64,000 nt of DNA from positions 18,965,808 to 19,029,807 of the forward strand of contig NC_088301.1 of NCBI RefSeq assembly GCF_032854445.1. The letters run 5' to 3'. The position numbers and the translations under genes are program-made. Positions 47,001 through 57,313 of this stretch are shown in pieces. The notes beneath the pieces are model-generated. The model worked only from the letters and a program-made list of their open reading frames with translations. It did no database searches and was not told the origin of the DNA. Each line of letters opens with the position of its first letter. Position 1 is the first letter of the stretch. The stretch comes from Liolophura sinensis. Taxonomy: Eukaryota; Mollusca; Polyplacophora; Chitonida; Chitonidae.

Positions 47001-48996
47001 TTTTAAAAGGTATACGGCTGTTGAAACTGCTTGTATTTAGTCTTTAACAAAGATAGATATTTAATATTAACAAAATATTGAAATTTTAGCAACTGAAATT
47101 GGTGCAGTATGCACAGCTGTAACAGTTACTGTGTTAAACAGATGAATGAAGGCTTGGGGTTTTACGTCATACTTAGCAATCTTTTAGTCATATGACGACG
47201 AGGAGTCATTGCGCGTGTGTGTATATATACTGTGTCTTCTTGTAGCAGGGCCAGCAGTCCGAGCTTCCATAGTGCTGAAGACACCAGATATGACACCCCC
47301 ACTCAGTCGCATTATATTAACACCGGGCCGACCAGTCCCGTTTCCTTGCTCTAACCTCTCAGCAATGAGCACCAGGCGAGGCAGCAACAAGTACCGTCTT
47401 TGGTATGACCCGACCCAGTTTTGATCCCAGGCCTCCAGCTAAGAAACATGAAGACACTAATACAATATTATATATAGTGTCAACAAAGAAAACGGCCGTT
47501 AGTGGGAAGGTCTACCAGCAATTTGTGGATGGCCGTGGGTTTCTCCCGGGCTGTGCCCGGTTTCCGCCCATCATAATTGCTGGCCGTCGTCGTATAAGTG
47601 ATATATTCTTGAGCACGGCGTAAAACACCAATCAAATAAATAAAGAAAATAATCTTCAAAAATCTTGAAAACAAAAGAAAAACTAACCCGAAAACGTATA
47701 TCGTCCACGGTTTGAACACCACTGGAATAGAAATTATCCCCTAGAGAAAGGATGAAATCCGGGCGGACGGTCTCGGCGATTACCCCCATCTGCCGAGCCA
47801 CTCCCCGCTCTATGTCCGTGTGGTAGGGGTACTGTGTCTGACCACCCCAATCCCCCACCAGCAGGAAACTTAACGTGTCGTCATCTGATCAGTTAACACA
47901 ATGATGAAACAGCTGACTGGGTCATAAATCGATGCTTCTTTAACTTAGACACTATATTCCTACTCTTATATAGATTTGTTTCTCTTTGGAAAATGCTAGC
48001 GTAGATAACAGGTTAAATTAGATGTAATCACATTATGCAACCTACCACCATATAAAAATCAAGATCCTGCTTGCTCTAATCACTGTGACTGTACCTACCC
48101 TGACATCAAGAAATTGCACTGGATTTAGTAATCACCTGTTCCTTCCCCCCCCCCCCCCCCCCGTCCCCCATACACATAAAGTATCCGTAAACTAGGGAAC
48201 ATTATCTAATAAAGAATGTCTATTCTACGCTAATAAGTTATTTATTTATTTATGTATTTAGTGTTGGAAGCCGTGTTTCAGAATTTTGCACTTACTCTAT
48301 ATGAAGTAAATTACCGGCATTCGCCAGATACCTGACAAATCCTCTTAAAGGCGCAGCTATATCGGTCATGAAGTCCACTATAAATTCAAAGATTTGAATG
48401 AATTTAACTTTTCTAAAAAAAACTCAAGAGAAAAAAAAATAAAGATATAAAAAGTTTTTTTACCGTACTAATAGCTGTGACTTGTTTAAAAATACCTTTC
48501 ATTTTGCAAAAGGATATGAGGTACACTTATACAAATAGTATTAAGACGAACAGAGTATGTCACACAGCTTGTACCCACAGTGAGTACATCAACTGACAAA
48601 CCAGTCCATTATCTTGTGGACCTGACACTAAAGTTTGAGTGGAAAAATCTTGTGTAAGGTTTTAAGGGTCAATCAAACAACATAAATACCATTTTAGGAT
48701 TGTCGTAGTAATCTGTTTATATCAGCGGTTTAGTGTGTTTGGTGTGTTTTGAAATGCCCAGAGTATTATGTTTAACTATAAGAGCCATCCGACACACATG
48801 CAGAATTCGTGATATAGTACAATCGGCGATTAATACTTGTTCAACAGGATTTGTTCAGAGTGTATCAGCAGACTGAGTGCTAAATGAATTACGTCTGTTT
48901 GGAGACGGACAACAATAGCTTACCATTTGGATTAACAGTCACATCGCCCGTCGTTATTGACACGCAAAGTAAGCAAAGACACAAATAAAGCCTCAT
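44045..48996 (-). CDS. ACP5: tartrate-resistant (purple) acid phosphatase, ACP5-like, complete, 6 exons
   Basis: Exons in order: 48924-48996, 47688-47884, 46741-46865, 46220-46420, 45055-45202, 44045-44329; all introns are GT-AG and phases match. The product is 342 residues, the usual length for this family. Residues 1-17 form a signal peptide ([17 protein letters not shown]). The seven dimetal ligands are present: D36 in GDWGG, D74 and Y77 in GDNFY, N112 in GNHDH, H208 in GHYP, H243 and H245 in GHDHNLQ. The two cysteines of the conserved TRAP disulfide (in LLCG and TLCLV) are kept. N-glycosylation sequons include NVS and NIT. Family knowledge: TRAPs are secreted or lysosomal di-iron phosphomonoesterases active at acid pH. 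The start is the only ATG giving a signal peptide in frame with exon 2. Introns 2 and 3 contain SINE insertions. No clear AATAAA was found downstream. Confidence 0.95.
46482..46592 (-). mobile_element. SINE family A fragment in ACP5 intron 3
   Basis: TTTATTTCACTGGTTCCTGG, TTTCACTTATACAACAGCGA, CTGCATTATGGTCGAAGG and GGAAACCCACGACCGG. It makes up about a third of the 320-bp intron 3. Confidence 0.7.
47148..47450 (-). mobile_element. SINE family B in ACP5 intron 2
   Basis: On the minus strand the head is degraded (GGAGGCCTGGGATCAAAACT). The body has TCGGGTCATACCAAAGACGG, GTTAGAGCAAGGAAACGGGA and GGTGTCATATCTGGTGTCTT; the tail includes CTCGTCGTCATATGACTAAA and ATGACGTAAAACCCCAAGCC. Confidence 0.8.
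47501..47645 (+). mobile_element. SINE family A, 3' part, in ACP5 intron 2
   Basis: GTGGGAAGGTCTACCAGCAA, GGGCTGTGCCCGGTTTCC and tail CACGGCGTAAAACACCAATC. It ends about 43 bp from the exon-2 donor at 47687. Confidence 0.85.
48145..48162. repeat. poly-C run
   Basis: Eighteen C residues followed by GTCCCCCA, in ACP5 intron 1. Confidence 0.9.
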
Positions 48997-50589
48997 CGTC
49001 ACTAGTTAACATGAAACGTACAGTCCTGCGTAAATAGGATACAAAATACATGTGGTGTACTTCTACATTATAACATCAGCATACGCCTCGTGTGCATACA
49101 CGTACAGCCTACATGCTGTGTAACACGAACTGGTGATTTGACCTGCCTGTCCGATGGTACAAGAGGTACGACAACGAAAAGCGCATTGTCACTCGTACAT
49201 TTACAACGTCGCCTGACACTTGTATCAGTTTGACGAGGAGAGGTGATAAAAATATTTACATTTCAACCTATAGATTTGTGTCACGGGCTTTACCCACATA
49301 TCATATCCGAATACATCGTAACCAAGAGAATGCATCGTATTGTGGTGTTAGCTATATAAACATGTTGTTAAGGTATACGTTATAAGTACGTCGCAATTAA
49401 TATATCACATTAAGTTAAAATTGTTAAAACGCTGGTTGAATGAGTGCCTTGTTTATAGTTTGTCTTATTCATTCTTTTATTTGATTGTTGCTTGACGCCA
49501 TTTTGTTTGTTATATGATGGTCTAATCTATGTGGTAAATGTGTGAAAATGCCGGACCCGTTACAACAAAAATGTTATGGAATGAGATTGCGATGTTGTTT
49601 TTGAGGACGTGACATATTTTATAAATATATGGCCAAAGTTAAATGCCTGTAGGTAAGCTGAATACATTAAGTCCTATCCTGTTTTTCAAACGTATTACCT
49701 GCTTTGCATGTTGCCATATGATAAAGTTTAATGAGACATATTTCATCTTGTCTCCGGGGATGCTTCCCGGTATGAGGAAGACAGGAACCAGTATTTTGTT
49801 GTTTCCACGAATATGCGTTTGCGATAGCTCGTCCGAGAATAAGGCATACATAGGCTGATGTGGTTCCACGGACTCCGCGCGATTCTTTAACGCACGCGTT
49901 AAAGCACATCGAATTGAACGTCCCATTTTTGCCCCATTATTAACGCATCAGATGAGGATTGCTGGGGTTGATTGACGATGCGGTAGAATCGCAGTTGTCA
50001 ACACACAGGCCGTGGAAACACGATCTTTTATTTAAAAAGAAAAAGAAACTGTGCACAAATATAAATGTATTTTATTTCACATATAAATGCTTCTGTTTTA
50101 ACTTTTTCTGTTCCAACCCAAAAGACAATTTAATTTAAATCACAAAAACATAAATGATTGTTGATATCCCCACCCCCTAACCCAATGACAACGTCAGTAA
50201 TTAAATAAAGCATTGTCTATATTGTCTTGAGACAATCAAACTCAAGAAATTTATTGTTGAACACAAACCTGTTTTGTGTAAGGTCTGTTACGTGCACGTA
50301 TGCATTCTTCGCCGACATACGGGAACCACCAACAGCTTACGCGCATGTCCAAGTGAACAAGAGTGATTCATGCGCATGTGTAGGATGACCGCTTACCTGG
50401 CTGCCTGATCAGACATGTCTATAACACGTGAGCACGGAAACATACATGTAGCCAGCCAAGCCTTAGCTAAATGGGACGACAAATATATGCTGGGGGCATT
50501 TCTTCTCACAGATACGGTGGTGTGTATAGTGGTGACAATAATGAAGCCAAATATCTAATGCTTGTTTTGCGAGTTTGCGCCTTCACTTT
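48997..50589. other. 5' flank of the ACP5-like gene
   Basis: The promoter should lie just above 48996 on the minus strand, but no clear TATA box was found. A 95-codon minus frame at 49639-49926 starts with ATG, but it lacks a signal peptide and is overlapped by plus-strand frames, so it is not called. Confidence 0.35.
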
Positions 50590-50599
50590 AATTCACAAT

Positions 50600-50883
50600 A
50601 GGGACCTAAGTGCATGGCCGAGAAGATTAGCAAGCCAGCACAGCGCAATGACCCAGGAGCCTCCACCAATCCAGTCGCTGTGAGTTCAAGTCCAGCTCAT
50701 GCTCCCTTCCTCCCTGGCTATGCGAAGCAAAGTCTGCCTGCAACCTGCGCCTGGTCGTGGGTTTCCTCTGGGCTCTGCCCGGTTTCATCCCACCACAATG
50801 CTGGCCGCTGTCGTATAATTGAAATATTTTTGAGTACGGCGTAAACCACTAATCGAATAAATAAATAAATAAATAAATAAATA
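50600..50883 (+). mobile_element. SINE family A, full-length with 10-bp target-site duplication
   Basis: Head TGGCCGAGAAGATTAGCAAG, CAGCGCAATGACCCAGGAGC, B box GTGAGTTCAAGTCC, full body, and tail GGCGTAAACCACTAATCGAA with AAATAAATA repeats. The direct repeat AATTCACAAT lies at 50590-50599 and 50884-50893. Confidence 0.92.
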
Positions 50884-51591
50884 AATTCACAATGTAAAAG
50901 ACTACATCATAGCTAAAGCAAAATCAGAGCACTATTACCGGTGAACCCTTCGTCATGTCAGTTGTCGCCCCCTAGTACCATGACCTCAGCAGAATTAGGT
51001 CAAAAAATCCAGTTCAGTTAGTTGCAGTTAATTAGAAATCACTGGTCTAGAATTACTCAAAGTTACCAAAAATATTGTAAATAAGGATTCAAATCCACAA
51101 ATGTGATAACCGATGTATTTTATTGTATAGGATGTTTATTAGCACTTAACGTATGTGTGTACGTAAATGAATATAGAAATACTTCGAGCACCATAAGGTG
51201 TTTCTCAGTTGGTTAGAAAAACAATGTAATATTTGATTCGTTTTAACACAGTAACATTTCAAGGGATTGGAAATCTGTGAATTGCCATCGAAATTAAGTC
51301 GTAGTCTAATCCGCCTTCTATATTTTCCAAATACGTTTTCTCTTCTGTTTTTTTCTCTTCCTTATCCCAAATTCAGTTATAGGCATTTGAAGTAGAAATA
51401 ACGGTCTAACTTTTCATAATATGCATTGAGGATATAATCTGCATTTGGTTTCACATTAGTAAAACTGAAGTTGTGTATCAAATCAGTTGGACATAGATAT
51501 AAATTGTTACCCATGGAGATATCAGCGTTTTTGTGATATCAGGTGTATGCAAGAAATGAACATGGTGCATACTATTCAAAGTGCATGACCA

Positions 51592-51788
51592 AACACTGAG
51601 CCCCACCTAGTCACGTTAAACTGACACCAGGCCACCTAGTCCAATTTCCTAACTCTAGCCTCTCACAGCTGAGCGCCAATCGAGTAAAATATTTTTTTAA
51701 AAAGTTCTGTTGTTATGACCCGATACGGGTTTGATCCCTGATCTCCCAACTTCGAGGTGGACGCTCCGACCATTAGGCCACCGAAGCA
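51592..51788 (-). mobile_element. SINE family B, 5' half
   Basis: On the minus strand: GGTGGCCTAATGGTCGGAGC, GTCCACCTCGAAGTTGGGAG, GGATCAAACCCGTATCGGGT, then GCGCTCAGCTGTGAGAGGCT and CCTGGTGTCAGTTTAACGTG. Confidence 0.8.
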
Positions 51789-52302
51789 CTTTGCTTTTCC
51801 AAGAACGCATATTGACACCAGTGTAGACTTAATGCAATTAAAATAATTAAAGGGCAAAAAAAAAACTATATTGCACTGTTGACTCGATGCTTGACAAAAG
51901 CTAGATCAATTACACAGTTAATGGCCCACGTTTCGGTGGTATTAGTTTCCAGGCCGAACTTCCTTGTTATCTATAGGCGTAATTGCCAGTTAACCGCGTC
52001 ACCCTTCACTGGCCCACATGTTTATTATGCCACGAAATACCCATCATCGCACACTCGAAGTCATACAAGGACAGATTTTGGAAGAAGCGCCCTATGAATA
52101 ATGCAGACAGATGTTTCCCATCCTACGGGGAAATGCCCCTCAGATATTTACTGATAGCGATTTGTCAACAGTTTATTACCTGTTCCATGGGAGAAGATCA
52201 ATGGGTGGCAGGTGAGAGAGTATTGCAATTATATGCTCATAACGTTTAGCTGAGAGGGCAAATTTAAATCACATTGTTTACTATGAATACGTAACGTAAG
52301 AT

Positions 52303-52436
52303 ATATATGGACCACATGTTCTATTTATTCAGTGAGCGACGTTTCGGTATACTAAGATACTACTATCGTCGTCAAGAATCAAGCGAAACGTCTCTCACCC
52401 GATAAATAAATGTTGTGATCCATATAGATTTTGTGT
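52303..52436. mobile_element. palindromic MITE-like hairpin
   Basis: Left arm TATATGGACCACATGTTCTA, TTTATTCAGTGAGCGACGTT; right arm, reverse-complemented, TATATGGATCACAACATTTA, TTTATCGGGTGAGAGACGTT. Arms of about 45 bp enclose a loop of about 40 bp. Confidence 0.75.
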
Positions 52437-53237
52437 TATCCAGCCAAGTTTTAAGAAGTCATATGCCGTCAATATGTATGCATACAGCTTTGGGATGCTA
52501 GGCAGGTGGGATGCCCTGAAATCGTTTGACGGGATTTTTGTTCTTCACATAGATCCATTGTAGTTCTATATGCTTCATAGTCTACAGTGCACGTCTGTGT
52601 ATGGGCCGCCATTTTGTTAGTCATTAAATTTGTTCGACTTTTTGATTTATTTTTTTTTTGTTTTACTTTTCTTTTTGCACAGTCATAACATCGAGCATGC
52701 ACTTATACACCCTAATCTGAACTCTTCGACTGTGCAATTTTGGTGTGTTCGGAATCTATACGTCGAAACAGATACAGGCATTTGAATACGAAATGCGGTA
52801 AAAGCAAGCTGTAAGGACGTTCCAGGTCAATAAATCTTAAGTCGGAAGACATATCTAACGGCGAGATAGTAGGTATTTACGCAATACGTCCTCCAGTGTA
52901 AGAATACAATTGAGCCAACAAGCTGCTAGGCTATATCCTCAAGCATCATTGTTCTAGGCAATTATTTAAAGCACGGGGAATTACTGGTACTTGAATAAAA
53001 TCGCCTTTTGACTGCGTATTGATTACCGGTATGTCACAAAAGTCGCCTTCAAGTCAAGACGTGTTCTTGTGGGGCGTTAAAATTGTATTAAGACATGTAC
53101 ACACGTTGAGACGTGATTCGAATTCATGGTGGATAGCCGAGAACAAACAAACCTTCATGCAACACTAAACGAATCCTGGTTGTCTGAAACAATACTGTCA
53201 AAGCCTTTCTTCGTTATCAGTGCGTTATCAGTGGAAA

Positions 53238-53958
53238 GAATTCATTTACTAATTTTTTTTTCAACGAGGTGTTAGTGATCCAATCAGAAAATGTCGTTAT
53301 TCAGAAAGCAGCCCGCCAGTAGATTCATTAAGTCGGGGGAAGTTACTTTACCCTGAGTTAGCAGAAGTCTCTTAAGTCAGAAGTCTGTTAATCAGTCAGT
53401 GGCATCATCGCTTTATTCAGGACCACGAGCAGCTTTAATCATCCTGAACTTATTGCATTGTTGATATGCGTCTTTGTAAGACGGATTCAGCTGAAAGAGA
53501 TGAGCTTATTTGTATTTTGACTCGGGCCTAACGCAAATAAAATGGCATGGTCAGTTATGTATAGTAAGGATATAAATACGCTTGACTTGTGTAAAATAAG
53601 AGGTATAAGTTATAATAAAGGAAATACACCACATGTAGCATATTCAGAACGGCTTTATAATAACAATAACAAGATTAAGGGAATTGATCGGACCCTGTAT
53701 TCTAATTTCATGAGGCACACATACACACAACTGGTGGCGAGTCTCTCAGTTAAGGGGAGAAAATCGTTCCACGGATATTGCAGACTTGTGGTCACAAACA
53801 GCGTTTAAAAAATCACTTCTGATTAGTTGACTAACACATAGATAAGTCTGCTTACTCGGGTTGAAGTAATTTTCCACGACTTAGTGAACCAATCGGCATG
53901 CTGCATTCGAAATAACGGCATTCCTCATTGGATCAGAAGTTTTTAGTAAATAAATTCT
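53238..53958. mobile_element. 720-bp element with about 150-bp inverted arms
   Basis: Left arm begins GAATTCATTTACTAA, then GATCCAATCAGAAAATGTCG and AAGTCGGGGGAAGTTACTTT. The right arm, reverse-complemented, reads GAATTTATTTACTAA, GATCCAATGAGGAATGCCGT, AAGTCGTGGAAAATTACTTC. The roughly 430-bp centre holds an 88-codon frame (53542-53808) without recognised motifs. Probably a non-autonomous DNA transposon. Confidence 0.65.
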
Positions 53959-54504
53959 CCCTTTTTTGTTCTTCGAAGAAAAGAGAATAGAGAAACCAAT
54001 GGAGCTAACTCAATAATTTCCACCTACTTAGTGGCCAATGACAAAGTATTTTTTCAAATATCGGGCGAGGCGTCAATTCCTTGGAATTGTCAGACTGCGT
54101 CTTATACTCAAATCCGTAACGAGGCAACATATACTGCGCTAACAGTTATTTGATTTATCGAGGTATATATATTGTTTATTTAATGCATGTAGATATAAAC
54201 CATTGTCGTCGTGAAATCTATATAGCGTATCGAATACTTACTCACCGTCTACAGGACACTCGGTGCTGCAATCAACAGGCACGTGCAAGCGATCACATGT
54301 CAGATTTCAGCATTTGGTAATTATTCTGTCCGAACATGCACTTATCCAAATTTCCGCTTATAAGTAATTTAACAAAATTAATAGAGCTTCGTCCGATTAT
54401 AAAAATAAATTATGAATTGTCATGAAACCTTTAATTGGTCAAATCATATAAATTACAGAAAAATCCAAGATGAACCCTGTCTGCATCTCTTCCAGGCCAG
54501 TTTT

Positions 54505-54706
54505 ATTTATTTATTTATTTGATTTGATTTGTGTTTTACGCCGTACTCAAGAATATTTCACTTATACGATGGCGGCCAGCGTTGTGGTGGGAGGAAACCG
54601 GACAGAGCCCAGGGAAAACTCACGACCATCCGCGGTTTGCTGCAGGAACTGCCCAGTTACGACCGGAGAGGAAGCCAGTATGAGCTGGACTTGAACTCAC
54701 AGCGAC
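54505..54706 (-). mobile_element. SINE family A, 5'-truncated, 11-bp target-site duplication
   Basis: Tail (ATTT)n with TGATTTGTGTTTTACGCCGT and the body to TTGAACTCACAGCGAC. It is flanked by AGGCCAGTTTT at 54494-54504 and 54707-54717, so the truncation happened at insertion. Confidence 0.9.
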
Positions 54707-54910
54707 AGGCCAGTTTTGGAAGACTTTCTACGTATATTATTGTGAATCTAACATAAGCGTGAGACACAGGCAGCAATGTTATTGTACATGTATGCTTCAA
54801 AATTTGGCATTAAAATGTGTCTCATGGGTTTATTTGAATTTACAATTGAATTAAATGGTTCATGTTTCTTTTTGGTTTGTTTTTTATGCATAACCATATA
54901 AATTACACAA

Positions 54911-55160
54911 AGAGCCTCCTTGGCCGAGTGATTAGCGTGCGAGCGCGCTGCAATGACTAAGGAGCCTCTCACCAACGCGGTGGCTGTAAATTCCAGTCCA
55001 GTTCATGCTGGCTTCCTCTCCGGTAGAAAGTGGGAAGGTCTGCGGTTGGCCATAGCTTTTCCCTTGGCTCTGCCCGGTTTCCTCCCATCATAATTCTGGC
55101 CGCCGTCGTATAAATGAAATATTCTTGGGTACGGCGTAAAACACCAATCAAATAAACAAA
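54911..55160 (+). mobile_element. SINE family A, full-length
   Basis: Head AGCCTCCTTGGCCGAGTGAT, TAGCGTGCGAGCGCGCTGCA, B box GTAAATTCCAGTCC (mutated), body, and tail GGCGTAAAACACCAATCAAA. Short TATAAATT repeats flank it. Confidence 0.88.
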
Positions 55161-55163
55161 TAA

Positions 55164-56819
55164 TTATAAATTTCAAAAGGGCGACATGGAAAGTTTCACA
55201 TTTGACGTTAGTTTACCCATGGTCATTGTGAAATGTATCCAATATTTACCTATGCTTCGGCGAAGCGTGCAACATGTATTATCGACTATATTTCTTCCAA
55301 AAAAAATTTTAATACTTTGGGCAAATGTTGGGGAAAGCCTAGTTTCAATATCTGGTTGGCATATTTTCCTCTCGTCTGTTTCCCGTTTCCTGTAGCGTTC
55401 CATGAAACAAATACATAACCTACTCTCTAACAACGACTCAAAACAAAGAACCTGGTACAGTAAGGCGGAGAATCGGACCCAGACAGGTACGATAAAAATT
55501 ACAAATTTCAAAATCCCAGCACAATTCTGTAGATTTCCAGATCAGAAGTATTAAACTTGGTCGAACTACCCATAAAAGTTATATGGTCATAAAAGGGATG
55601 ACTGCTTAGTAATAACCAGCCGAAAGTGCACTCTGGATCAAAAACGCCATTTTTGTGCTGAAACCAGGCACTTGAGTCTTTAATTTTCAGTATGAAGAAC
55701 AACGCTAACTAGAAAAATATCTTTACTGAAGCTTTCGTGTGTATATTTCTACGTGTTGTCAAAGTTTCGTTTTGGTTAACTTTTGCCTTCATATGTAAAA
55801 AAAACACTATATAACGTGATCCGTTTTGTCATTAGTTTGAAATACGTATATGTGCCATAGTGTGTGAGGTATCCTTCAAAGTACAGTGAGCTAATGCAGT
55901 CACTATGGGAAATAGGTTGCAACTGTAGGAAGAGCTCGAATCTTTCTTTATTTTGAGAAAGGATTTTTGTGTGAGTAAAAACATAGATTGTCTTGCATTA
56001 AATTAGTGTTATTATGAATTAAAATGGATAATTGTTAAACTATGGTATTACGCGGCGTAGGTATCATTAACATTTACATGTTATGTGTAGCAAAACTATA
56101 AGGTTGATTATTTGTTATATATGCATAGGTGTATATATAGCTGCATGCTCAAGAATATTTGAAAGTTGCATGCTTGCCATATAACAGGGAAAAAGAGTAA
56201 AGTAGAACTAAAAAAGAAGCAGCCTTACGAGTGTGTCAGCAGCTGTCAAACACAGCTATAGTTAGTTTCGCTTCTTGAGATGCAGTTTCGTGCACTTTGG
56301 CCGATTCCCCGCCTTACCATATCAGGTCCCTTTGCACACGCGCAATGACATGTGTATCAGTGGTACACACATATATACAAAAGTCACTGTGGATGTATTA
56401 CATGAATTACGCATTTTGTGTACTGCTGGTACACCAAATTATGTGGATGTGCATTTTTGCCACAACACTTTGTCCCATTAGTACATCTTAGTTTTTAGAG
56501 AGCACTTCGCAAAACATCAGTCAGTTTTATGCAAAATAAATGATGCAGTATATATGAACTTAACACTAGCAAAGCTTGTGTTTAGAAACAGTGAAAATCT
56601 TACTTTCGACGGGCTTTTATTTGAATCACTCAAATAAAACAATCAAATACTTCTAACATTTGGAGGGGTTTCAATATCGTGTATCTTCCAATAAGCTTCC
56701 TTGCCTACCCCTCGCTTTTTCAAACTATGATCAGCTACTTCATAAGGACGATAGTCAATGCAAATAAGTCAGAAGTAAGCAACCACTGAAGAAACCTGCC
56801 ACGTTCACCAGCTCTCGGG
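55164..56819. other. no gene recognised; expected to hold the 5' end of the cytokine receptor gene
   Basis: The receptor's signal-peptide exon may lie here or further upstream. None of the frames (for example 55186-55395 plus, 56275-56481 plus) gives a convincing signal peptide with a phase-1 donor. Confidence 0.3.
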
Positions 56820-57013
56820 TTCACGAAGCGATCTTAGACTGAAGTCAAAATTTTAATCCTTGAATTTGGCATGTTCCTTTCCGCTATTTTAGGTAACATT
56901 TTTTTACACCAACTCCCCCAGAATTTACGTTGTCAAGCAATATTTTGATCTTGTCACGTGAGAAATGACAATTTTAAGTGATTTTGACTTACGTCTAAGA
57001 TAGTTTCGTGATT
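56820..57013. mobile_element. MITE family 3, copy 2
   Basis: Left end TCACGAAGCGATCTTAGACT, right end (reverse complement) TCACGAAACTATCTTAGACG, both continuing with AAGTCAAAA. The centre CCCAGAATTTACGTTGTCAA matches 4376-4578. Confidence 0.8.
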
Positions 57014-57313
57014 CTGGGACATGGTCGACTTAGTCAATGTAACAATGTGAGATTCCGATGGACTTCAGAGTGGTGCTTAAATCGCAATAAAAGCATAGCA
57101 GACATAGCGTTTACTGTTGTAACGTTGCAGTGCGTGTGTTTTACTTTAGTGTTTTCTGAGTAGACCTACACATAAGAATGACCTACTACGTGTGAAAAAA
57201 AAATAGAAACATAGCTTTAGAACGTTGTGTTAATATAGGAAGGAGATTAACAAGTTGTCCATTTCATGAAATTTAAACTCCAAATGTTTTTATCTATTAT
57301 TTTCATTTTACAG

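Noticed and set aside
49459-49515. Another family-A SINE tail
   Set aside because: Only TTTATTTGATTGTTGCTTGACGCC-like similarity, too short and degraded to call.
49639-49926. 95-codon minus-strand ORF upstream of the ACP5-like gene
   Set aside because: No signal peptide or domain; the ACP5-like gene already has a convincing first exon with signal peptide at 48996.
53542-53808. Transposase gene inside the 720-bp element
   Set aside because: 88 codons with no catalytic or DNA-binding motif; far below transposase size.
55173-55511. 112-codon minus-strand ORF
   Set aside because: Overlapped by plus-strand frames of similar quality; no homology recognised.
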